Of a DNA stretch of 50,695 bases, positions 8,669 to 16,880 are shown piece by piece. A model generated the notes under the pieces. It saw only the letters and a program-made list of their open reading frames with translations. It ran no database searches and was not told the origin of the DNA. Positions within the stretch are counted from its first letter, which is position 1. The number at the start of each line of letters is the position of its first letter. A program made the position numbers and the translations under genes. The DNA is from Hondaea fermentalgiana (Eukaryota > Sar > Bigyra > Thraustochytrida > Thraustochytriidae). Location: positions 286,161 through 336,855 of the forward strand of contig NPFB01000052.1 in the NCBI GenBank assembly GCA_014084085.1, in the 5' to 3' direction.

Positions 8669-11056
8669 TTACTCTTCCGAAATGGCCGAGGGAAAGTCAG
8701 TCTTGCCTTCCCATGTCCCCCAAGTTCCAAAGGGGAGATACTTGCAGGTGACACGCTGGTATTCCTTGTAGTTGTCGTAATTGAGAGCGCTCAGGTTTTC
8801 AGAAAATGTAGAGGAAAACGAAAACAGTACTCCAAGCATTAGAACTCCGCATGCAGACCAGTGCACAAGAGCATCCGGCAGCATCTCGCCATTCTGAACG
8901 CGCACATTGACAGAAAACAAGTAAAAGACAGTCCAGATGGCCTGCTCCGCTGCGTAGTTCGGGTGTCGGCAAAACGAGAAAAGCTGCGAGCTAAGAAAGC
9001 CTTCTCGCAGCGCAGGAGGCTTGCATGATTCGCTTAGATCCTCGTATTCGCTTTTGACCTCCTGGAACTTCTGGTGCTGCTCGTCTGCAATCATTTCCAC
9101 AACAGTTAGGCCGACCATCCAGCAAGAAAGGACGAAATCCCAGCGATTAAGAGGCACGTCTACTCCCTCCTTCGCAGCCACGTACACGGGCAATGCTTGC
9201 GCCATCAACAACAGCTGCCCATATCCTGCGACGCAGACAAGGTCAAAGATGGCAAAGAAAAACGGGTAGTGTTCGCTCTGCATCAATTCGCGCACGCGTC
9301 TCCAGCGAAGGTTCTCGCCACTTTTTGAGCTGTATGCTCCAGTACGCATGAGGTGAAGGCACATGCGACCCCCCCAGATACTCACCAAAAATGCCATGAG
9401 CAAGGTTCTGGCGTTCATCGGGATCGCGCAAACCTCAATGGTCCAGGCGTAAACCACTGGCATGAGTCCCCAGAACTTGCCTGATTGAGACAGATTTCTC
9501 GTGAGCTCGGCCGAAACAAAGCAGGCAAGAACCATCGCAACGCAGACGACCACGCACGTGCGCAATCCATGGTCCGCGCCGCTGTCGCCCAGCTTCAAGT
9601 ACTCCCAAATCGGGGAGAAAAGGTCCATCAGGTTGTAAATTGGGCTGTCCTTACCACCGTCTTCACCATTAAGATGGTGCAGGACGTCGTTCGTATCCAC
9701 CTCCGTCGAGCTGTCAATCACGCTTTCTTGACCACTTTGAGCGAGGAGGCTTGCTGCGAGAGAAACTTGCGATACAGCCGCGCTGATCTGAGCGACCTTT
9801 TCATGCAAAAGGCCAGCCGAGGCGACCTCATCGTGAAGACAACTCGCAAACTCGCCCGTCTTGTTCATTTCGCGCCATGAAGCAATGTCAACGCTGTCAG
9901 CTTCATTCATGGCGAACACGCCCTCGTCGATCTCCCTATCTGCTTCCATGATGGTTGCCCCTTCCGCACTTCCAAAGCTGTCTTCTCCGAGACGTTCGAA
10001 CTCAACGCCATTAGTAGTGCTCTTATCCGGCGCGCTGGTCAAGTTCGCCTCTTCCAGCTTCACCTCAATCATGGTCTCAATCTCGGTCGAGTTGACGTGG
10101 TCTTCCTCCAAGCCTCCCTCTTTCATCCCCTCGGTTGTCGAATCGCCAACTTCACTTTCAGTTCCTGCTTGGTCAAAACTTTCATCAACTCCAGTCTCGC
10201 TGATGTTGCTCGCCTTCTCGATTTGATCATCATCTTTGATGTTGTCTTTATCTGCAGCCTGGTCCTTGAACTGCTCCTCGATTTGTTCGCCGACCTTGTT
10301 CTCAACCTGGCCCTCGATCAGCTTTTCAGCTTGCTCATCGACCTTGTCCTTGACCTTGTTCTCAATCATGTCTTCAGTCTGCTCCTTGGACTGAAGTTCG
10401 GCTTGATCTTCGACTTGTTCGTCGACCTTGCTTTCAAACTGGCCCTCGATCAAGATTCCTGTCTGGTTCTCGACCTTGTCCTCGACCTTGTCCTCGACCT
10501 TGTTCTCAATCATGTCTTCAGTCTGCTCCTTGGACTGAAGTTCGGCTTGATCTTCGACTTGTTCGTCGACCTTGCTTTCAAACTGGCCCTCGGTCAGGTT
10601 TCCAGTCTGGCTCTCGACCTTGATCTCGACCTCGTTCTCGACCTCGATCTTAACCATATCTTCAGTCTGCTCCTCAGCCTGGTCCTTCTGCTCCTCGACT
10701 TGGTCCTCAACTTGTTCGTTGACCTGGCTCTCGGTCATGTTTTCAGCTTGCTCCTCGACCTTGTTCTTAATCATGCCTTCCGTGTGTTCCCCAATTTGGC
10801 CCTCAGCCTGGTCCTTGATCTGCTCCTTGGTCTGCTCCGCGGCTTGTTCCTCGACCTTGCTCTCAATCTGGCCATCATCTCCGTCGGTATCGTTGCTCAC
10901 CATCTCGCCTGGTGTTCCTTCTTGCTCCGTAAGAGTTGTAGTAGCAATCTCAGCCTTCACTTCTGTGAAAGAAATCTCGGAAGCCACAACGGAATGTTTG
11001 GACTCCTCCACAAATTTATCATTTGCGGTGAGAATGTCTCCGGACACTTCACCCAT
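8669..11056 (-). CDS. DUF1295 membrane protein with long acidic repeat extension
   Basis: 795 aa. The C-terminal part (about 480-795) is a multi-pass membrane domain of the DUF1295 family, related to the steroid 5-alpha-reductase and isoprenylcysteine methyltransferase fold. Diagnostic pieces are GLMPVVYAW, LNRWDF, IADEQHQKFQ, and the loop FCRHPNYAAEQ at about 695-705. Family members are suspected NAD(P)H-dependent lipid reductases; no substrate is proven. The N-terminal part (about 60-290) is a Glu/Gln/Lys/Val repeat region (units such as KVEDQVEEQ) likely to form coiled coil, followed by an acidic linker. It includes a 48-residue tandem duplication. The shorter neighbour at 13257-14234 lacks all of this extension. 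Transcribed in the same direction as that paralogue. ATG at 11056; the frame is uninterrupted. Confidence 0.8.
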   Translation of the reverse strand: MGEVSGDILTANDKFVEESKHSVVASEISFTEVKAEIATTTLTEQEGTPGEMVSNDTDGDDGQIESKVEEQAAEQTKEQIKDQAEGQIGEHTEGMIKNKVEEQAENMTESQVNEQVEDQVEEQKDQAEEQTEDMVKIEVENEVEIKVESQTGNLTEGQFESKVDEQVEDQAELQSKEQTEDMIENKVEDKVEDKVENQTGILIEGQFESKVDEQVEDQAELQSKEQTEDMIENKVKDKVDEQAEKLIEGQVENKVGEQIEEQFKDQAADKDNIKDDDQIEKASNISETGVDESFDQAGTESEVGDSTTEGMKEGGLEEDHVNSTEIETMIEVKLEEANLTSAPDKSTTNGVEFERLGEDSFGSAEGATIMEADREIDEGVFAMNEADSVDIASWREMNKTGEFASCLHDEVASAGLLHEKVAQISAAVSQVSLAASLLAQSGQESVIDSSTEVDTNDVLHHLNGEDGGKDSPIYNLMDLFSPIWEYLKLGDSGADHGLRTCVVVCVAMVLACFVSAELTRNLSQSGKFWGLMPVVYAWTIEVCAIPMNARTLLMAFLVSIWGGRMCLHLMRTGAYSSKSGENLRWRRVRELMQSEHYPFFFAIFDLVCVAGYGQLLLMAQALPVYVAAKEGVDVPLNRWDFVLSCWMVGLTVVEMIADEQHQKFQEVKSEYEDLSESCKPPALREGFLSSQLFSFCRHPNYAAEQAIWTVFYLFSVNVRVQNGEMLPDALVHWSACGVLMLGVLFSFSSTFSENLSALNYDNYKEYQRVTCKYLPFGTWGTWEGKTDFPSAISEE
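10361..10610 (-). repeat. 144-base internal tandem duplication
   Basis: The sequence beginning CTCAATCATGTCTTCAGTCT at 10361 recurs at 10505 with near identity for roughly 90 bases, giving a 144-base (48-codon) period within the acidic repeat region. The near identity points to a recent unequal duplication that kept the frame. Confidence 0.85.
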
Positions 11057-13256
11057 GATGACGACTACGTTGTTTGCTTGCCTATAATTCTATCTATCTT
11101 GCAGCCTTCGACCCCACTTGGTTTGGAGTTGCAGGATTGGTTGCGTCTTGATTTCGTTTTGCTGGCCCGGTTGCGCTGCTCGCTCATCCCGCTATCCTTG
11201 CCATACGAGTCACTGGCATTCATGATCAAGTCCGTTAAGCAGACATGAGCCCGGACTTAAACTTGACATGGACTAATCAGCGGTGACTTGCCAACTCAAA
11301 GATTTCAAATGGACGCTCCAACGCGCGAGCAAGTCTGGCCTGTCGTCCGCGCGCGTCATCGAGTGCTCTTGGACTGTGCAGAATACTAGAGACGTGGGCG
11401 TTCTTGCAGCAATAAACTCTCGTCTTCGCTCCAGGCGCCGCGGAGTTGCACTTCATGGACCGAGCAAAACTCTGGACACTCTCGAAATACCTGACCAGGG
11501 TATACATTTCGATGGGAAATCATCAATCATTTTACGACTTGCAGCCTGAGAACTTCCTGGAGACCAACCTGGTGTGTCAGAGATGCAACGTAGATGCTTC
11601 CGCGCGGCGGTCGAGTCCAATATGCGTGCGATGGATACCATACAGCGCGTGATGCACCAGCGAAAGACCGCGGCGCGGGACGTCCGCACCCTGGCCCTAT
11701 AAGGGAGAGTTTCCTGTAGTTTCTCAAAAGAGCGCGAGACCGCGAATATGGTTTGACCAAAAAAAAAGGAAGAAAAAAATAGCTGTGGGGATCAGTTCAG
11801 GAGGAGACGGTTGCAGATGCGTCCGTCCGAGTCGATGCATCGAAGCATTCACAGTAGTGGAGCATTCCGAGCTCGTCAGGGGTTCTCTTCTGACAAGATG
11901 GATTGAGCAAGCAGTCGCGTTCATGCGTCCACGTCGCGGATGTCAATCGGCGCGGATGTTTATCGGCGCAGCCTCCACTGGCAGACAAAACATGTAACGC
12001 CCTGGTCAACCGTGATAAGTGCGTTGATGAGCAGTCGTGATAATGGGCTGGGCAGCTGTGCTCAAAATCAGCTTCCTAGCCTTGGATTCGCCGCGTGCTG
12101 CACGATCTGAGCGCGGACGTTCGCAGGCCTACTGTCCTATTTCTCACGACGACTGGATTCGCCGCGACACTGGTAAGGGCGAGTTTTGGAAAAGAAATGC
12201 TGGCTGGCCGACCTCGAGCCGTCCTTGCCGTGACTTTGGAGAGGAAATTCTCGAAGTTGTCGTGCAGGACACTTGACTGAGCCTTGATCTTGGGCCAAAC
12301 CGTTGGAAAGGCATTTTGATGCTTGGGCAACTTGACATTTTGATTCTGGATCCTGATTTACCGAAATCAGGTAAGTGCCGTGGTTGACAATGGATAGCGG
12401 TCTTGGCGACGGATGCGGACTAGCAAATCCTGGCCGTCCCCGATGCGCGCTGCATAAGCCATTCATCGGAGCCTTGGTTCTGGATACAGCGTCAAATGGA
12501 AATTGCATCGGGCAGCCATGACCATACATGAGAATGGACTGCCCCGTGACTCAATCTAGAAGCTGACAAATGATCCTGATTATCGGGAGACAGATCGTGC
12601 CATTAATAATAATTGCTAGCGGATCTAGCGACGGGAAGTGGACTCTCGAAATTCCACTGACGCGTCTCGAGACGAGGCCTGACCTGGAGTCGCTTCGTCA
12701 CTGGAGAATCCAGGGATCCTGTTTGTCCGTGCAAAAATTCTTTCCTCGTATGCGTTTCCTCGCGATTCATGGAATGGACTGCATCTTGGAATTATTTATG
12801 CTAAGTCTATCCTTTTGATCCAGCCTGACAAATATGCGCATCCATTTCTACACAATACGCGCGCCTCGCCAGTATGAATTGCACCAAGAATGAGCCGTGC
12901 TACTGTTTTACAGAGATTTACCTCGTTTCTTGCGGCTATCCGGGCTGCTCTGACCACTTGCATGCGTTGGAGTGATTCGAGAGCTCAGAGATACACGTAA
13001 AGAAACACGCGATCGCCTCTTGCCGACATTAGCATCATTGTGAATTCTTCAAGACCACCAAGGCTTTTACTAATCTTATTAGATAGATTTTATCTTTTCC
13101 AGGAAGCGTTGCTTGCAATTTTTCGTACTACGGTACTGCATGGAAAAGTCGGTCTACCTTCGAAGCTGTCGTCCATGAGGTGCGGGCGAATATGCAAAGG
13201 TTCTGGCTCATGTTATGGTCGTGAAACCGGAAGACAGACCATCTAGGCTGGTCGCC
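11057..13256. other. 2.2 kb region without a recognised gene
   Basis: Lies between the two DUF1295 paralogues. Base composition is nearer 50% GC than in neighbouring genes. Short open frames on both strands show no domain. The phrase GGATTCGCCGCG occurs near 12086 and 12152. I see no tRNA, transposase or reverse transcriptase motif. It may be decayed sequence left from the tandem duplication. Confidence 0.5.
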
Positions 13257-14234
13257 TTAAGGCGAGTACTCTGCAGGGAAATCAGTCTTGCCCTCCCAGG
13301 TGCCCCACGTTCCAAAGGGGAAAAACATCCACGTTGTGCGCTGATACTCCTTGTAGTTTTCGTACTTTTTGGCGCTCAGACTCTCTGAAAAGAGTGCGGA
13401 AGGTGTAAAGAGCGAGACTAGCATCACCCAGCCAAACATTGACCAGTGAATCAGGGCTTGGGGCAAGGGCTCGCCGTTCTGCACGCGAACGTTGACAGAA
13501 AAGAGGTAGAAAACGATCCAAATCGCCTGCTCCGCCGCGTAGTTCGGGTGCCGGCACAGCGAGAAGAGCTGCGAGCTGAAAAATCCGTCTCGGAGCGCAG
13601 GCGGCTTGCTCGAGTCGCGCAGACGCTCGTGCTTGTTCTTTTCATTCTGAAATGCCTGGTGCTGCTCGTCCGCCATGGACTCGATCGCGATCAAGGCCAA
13701 AACGCCCAGGGTGATGGCAAAGTCCCAGCGATTCAGCGGCACGTTCGCGCCTTCCTTTGCGACTACGAACACAGGCATAGCTTGGCCCAAGAGAATAACG
13801 TGGCAGTAGCCCGCAATGAAAAGCAAGTCAAAGAGCACAAAGAGGAAAGGGTACTGTCCTTGATGCAGCAACTTGCGCACGTGCACCCAGCGATAGTCCT
13901 CCCGGCCTTCCCAGGGCGGCCAGCTGTAGCCCCCATGACGGGTGAAGTTAAGCGTGAGCCGGGTTCCCCAAATGGTCGCCAACAAGGCCATCAGCAGCGT
14001 CCTCGCGTTCGACATGTTCGAGTAAATCTCGATCACCCAGGCATATACTACAGGCATGATGCTCCACAACTTGTCCGTCTGCGACAAGTTGTCCGTGAGC
14101 TCTGCGGTCACAAAGCACACCGCGATCGTGGACATGCAGATGAACGCGCACATCCGCAGGCCATCGTCCGCGCCGGTGTCGCTCAGACCGAGGTACTTGG
14201 CCAAGCCGGGGAAGGCCTCGTCAAAGGGCGTCAT
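13257..14234 (-). CDS. DUF1295 membrane protein, short paralogue
   Basis: 325 aa from ATG 14234 (MTPFDEAFPG). An upstream extension of the frame is Arg-rich with no ATG and is treated as leader. Membrane domain of the DUF1295 family, related to steroid 5-alpha-reductases, with LWSIMPVVYAW, LNRWDF, ADEQHQAFQ and LCRHPNYAAEQ at about 225. It aligns along its whole length with the C-terminal domain of the protein at 8669-11056; in one 43-residue stretch around the RHPNY motif 38 positions match. Both end with GTWGTWEGKTDFP. Predicted to sit in the ER membrane and reduce or modify a lipid; this rests on family knowledge only. The pair is clearly a tandem duplication, and only the other copy has the acidic extension. 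Confidence 0.85.
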   Translation of the reverse strand: MTPFDEAFPGLAKYLGLSDTGADDGLRMCAFICMSTIAVCFVTAELTDNLSQTDKLWSIMPVVYAWVIEIYSNMSNARTLLMALLATIWGTRLTLNFTRHGGYSWPPWEGREDYRWVHVRKLLHQGQYPFLFVLFDLLFIAGYCHVILLGQAMPVFVVAKEGANVPLNRWDFAITLGVLALIAIESMADEQHQAFQNEKNKHERLRDSSKPPALRDGFFSSQLFSLCRHPNYAAEQAIWIVFYLFSVNVRVQNGEPLPQALIHWSMFGWVMLVSLFTPSALFSESLSAKKYENYKEYQRTTWMFFPFGTWGTWEGKTDFPAEYSP

Positions 14235-14890
14235 CTTCTGCCCCGCTCGCTGCCGGTCTCGCCTCCTTTCCTTCGCGTCCGCGCTCTCGCTCCGGAGCCG
14301 CCTGCGTGCCACGCGTGCCTCTCGCTGCGTCCTCGCGCTCGCGTCCTCTTGCCCTCCCGCGCCTCGCGCTTGCGGACAGCTCCTCTCCAATCGCGGTCTG
14401 CCGCGGCGAAGCTCTGCTCGCAAGATCTCGCCGCGCTCATTTTCCAGAGGAAACGAGGAAAAAAAAAAAACGTTCGTGGGAAAAACCAGGGGGCTCTAGG
14501 GCTTGGGTAGGGCCTCGGCAGCGGAAGATGGACACTCTGCGTGGAAAATTCTGGACGGAGCGCGATCGCGAGATCGCGGGTCTCGCCGCTCTTGACAAGA
14601 GTGCGTTCGAGGTGCTTCGATCAGCAGGATAAAAAAAATCTCGACATTTCCCTCTGAGAAAGCACGTTCACTACATTGCCTTGATGAAGAGAGGGGGCGC
14701 CGTTTCGTGTTGTTCTGGACGGTCGAGGGACGCGCAGTGATTACTGGCAAAGAGCGAGCTGATGTCTTTGACATCGTCAGAAATTTCGCACAGGGGAAAT
14801 AATGTAATAAGACGGCAACAAAATCGACCACACCCATCATTGTATGCGCAAGCAATTTATAAAAAAGGAGGGGGGGGGGAATGCCGACCC
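14235..14890. other. Intergenic between DUF1295 short and NAT9-OvoA fusion
   Basis: Leader of the minus-strand DUF1295 gene (GC-rich, 14235-14500) and 3' flank of the fusion gene. An A run at 14459-14470 and a G run near 14871-14879 are the only notable points. No gene seen. Confidence 0.6.
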
Positions 14891-16315
14891 TTAGGCACTG
14901 CGACGACGAAATCCTAGCGCCTGGGAAACAATGTACTGGTACTTGCGCTCGTGCTCACGAATGAGCAATGGGACGTCTCGCACAAGAACACGTTCAAATC
15001 CTAGAGAATCCATGAGCGCAGTAACCTTTTCCTCGCCTGGGTCAAGCCACTTATCGCGAGGCGTAAAATTTTCCATCCAGGAATAAGGCGACACAATGAG
15101 AATCACACTCTGCGGCGCCATGAGAGACGATAGCTGCTGCAAGCAAGCTGCTGGATCTGGAAGCCTGCAAAGGAGGTTCGCAAGCAGTGCTGCATGGTAC
15201 GGAGCCGAGGTCGAGACAGCCGAGATTGCACCAAGATCACAAGCATCGCCGGTGGAGAACTCTACGCGCGCTCGGCGCACATTCGCATCGAGCTCTACCG
15301 CAATATTTCGGCTCTTACCTCCCTCGACCGCGAGGTGAAACTCACACTTTGCCCCGGAAAAGGCGTCGCGAAGTGCTTTTGCTCGAGCAATAAAGCTCGA
15401 TGATTTGTCAATTCCGAGTGCTTGCGCAAAGGTTTTGGAGAGTTCAAAGGAAGCCCCACCAACGGCACATCCAAGATCGAGAGCGCGCATTTTGGCCAGC
15501 GCTACTTTTCCGCCGAGTTCTTGGGCAGCGAGATCCGTCAAGAGCTGTGCGCAACGGACCGGAAAAGCCACTGCGTGCATCGGTGCGTTCTCGTGAGATC
15601 GCACACTTTGATCGCCACCAAAGTGAAGCGACATGTACTGGTCAACGAGCGTTGTCGTCTCGTACACGTCACTCTCAACATCGGTATCGAGCGCCAAGCA
15701 GAGCGCCGGCAACATTTTCATTGCTTCCTTGTCCGAGGCATTCCAATGAAGCTCGTGCTCCTCAAAGGCCTCTGCGTAAGCTACTCGTTTGTACCCCAGG
15801 GATTCAAACAGCGCCAAGGATGGGGCATTCGCAGCACCAATTTTGGCCACAAAACGCCCGAGCTTGAGCGCATCAATGCCGTAGCGCATCATGAGCAAGA
15901 GAGACTCACTAGCTAGTTTTTTGCGTCGCGCACTCTTTTCTGCAATCATGATCTCGATCTCGGCACTAGGGGGCGCTTTGCTATCGCTGCTGCCCTCCTC
16001 CCCGTCAGACGTTTCGTCACCCTCTTGCAAAAACAGGTTCGTGTCGCCGACCATCTTGTCCAAAACTTGCGAGTCAAGTGACATTGCATCTTCGCTCTCG
16101 CTCGCGTCCAAAATGATAAACGTGCACTTGGCGTCGTCATCGCGCCAGCTAGCCTGCATCTCGTACTCTTCCTCGACCGAGAGCGGCTCTGACGCGGTCG
16201 CCTCGAGAAGCGCCGGGTCCTTCATCCACTCGTGATACTTTTCTACATGTTGCCGTCGGTACGGCACAAGTACCACCCGCTTGCCGACAAGCCGCGTTTC
16301 CCAGTTCGTCCGCAT
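14891..16315 (-). CDS. NAT9-type acetyltransferase fused to OvoA-type 4-mercaptohistidine N-methyltransferase
   Basis: 474 aa, one continuous frame, ATG 16315. Residues about 8-200 match NAT9 (GNAT fold): LVGKRVVLVPYRRQHVEKYH, ATASEPLSVEEEYEMQASW, CTFIILD, GDTNLF, EIEIMIAEKSARRKKLASES and AKIGAANAPSLALFESLGY. An acidic loop (about 95-115) replaces part of the fold. Residues about 215-474 match the C-terminal methyltransferase of OvoA, which makes ovothiol from 4-mercaptohistidine with SAM. Seen are YETTTLVDQYMSLHFGG, FPVRC, the SAM loop RALDLGCAVGGASFELS at about 276, GDACDLG, LLANLLCRLPDP, SPYSWMENFTP, and a terminal LIREHERKYQYIVSQA. The FGE-like sulfoxide synthase and DinB domains of OvoA are absent. 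In the GNAT part the acetyl-CoA loop R-x-x-G-x-G/A reads RRKKLA, with Lys for the first Gly, so acetyl-transfer may be weak or lost. The fusion could methylate, and perhaps acetylate, a thiol-imidazole; that is inference. Fold assignments are strong. Confidence 0.87.
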   Translation of the reverse strand: MRTNWETRLVGKRVVLVPYRRQHVEKYHEWMKDPALLEATASEPLSVEEEYEMQASWRDDDAKCTFIILDASESEDAMSLDSQVLDKMVGDTNLFLQEGDETSDGEEGSSDSKAPPSAEIEIMIAEKSARRKKLASESLLLMMRYGIDALKLGRFVAKIGAANAPSLALFESLGYKRVAYAEAFEEHELHWNASDKEAMKMLPALCLALDTDVESDVYETTTLVDQYMSLHFGGDQSVRSHENAPMHAVAFPVRCAQLLTDLAAQELGGKVALAKMRALDLGCAVGGASFELSKTFAQALGIDKSSSFIARAKALRDAFSGAKCEFHLAVEGGKSRNIAVELDANVRRARVEFSTGDACDLGAISAVSTSAPYHAALLANLLCRLPDPAACLQQLSSLMAPQSVILIVSPYSWMENFTPRDKWLDPGEEKVTALMDSLGFERVLVRDVPLLIREHERKYQYIVSQALGFRRRSA

Positions 16316-16880
16316 CCTTCTGCCGTCGGGTCCTATCTCGCCACGGGGCGCGCGCCGCCTCGTCTTCTCTCACGCGCTTTTAGCTTTCTTGCCGTCGTTT
16401 CTTGCTTTGGTTTTGCGCACGAAAACCTTTGGACGAGAAGTGCTTGTCGGCTTGTGGTATACCATGGGTGGTGAGGAAAGGGGAACGAGGAGAAAGATTG
16501 CGGCAGGCCCGCCGAGCAAACGACGCCACCTTTCAAAGCTGCTGGCCCTCGTGAGGTGGAAATGGTTCTGTTCCTTGACCGCTTTCTCGATTAGACCCCA
16601 GTAATCTTTATCTTTTTTATCATTTAGAAAATCAAAGAGAGATCAACGAAATACCTGGAGACTGCGATATTGATTTGCAGCTCCTCCTACGACCTGTAGG
16701 CCTACGATGTAAACAAAAGCATGCCTTACGTTCTTGTAATTTACAGAAACATGGAATTGTTTTCTCTCTCTTTCTCTCTTGTGTCTCTCTCTTCTTTTCA
16801 TGGCCCTCCAACTCCCCCTCCCACCACCACCACAACCTCCTTGACGTGACGTCGAGCAATGGAGCTCCGAGAGTCTCATC
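16316..16880. other. Intergenic between fusion gene and HECT ligase
   Basis: Leader of the fusion gene (16316 onward) and 3' flank of the HECT gene, with CT-rich runs (16760-16800). No gene seen. Confidence 0.6.

Noticed and set aside
10097..11248. Plus-strand Leu-rich frame opposite the DUF1295 long gene
   Set aside because: It is the antisense image of the Glu/Gln/Lys/Val repeats (GAG/GAC read as CTC/GTC); the sense strand has a recognised domain.
13446..14510. Plus-strand frame opposite the short DUF1295 gene
   Set aside because: Antisense shadow of a gene with clear family motifs.
14891..16315. Complete OvoA
   Set aside because: Only the methyltransferase part is present; there is no DinB-like His cluster or FGE-like synthase domain here.
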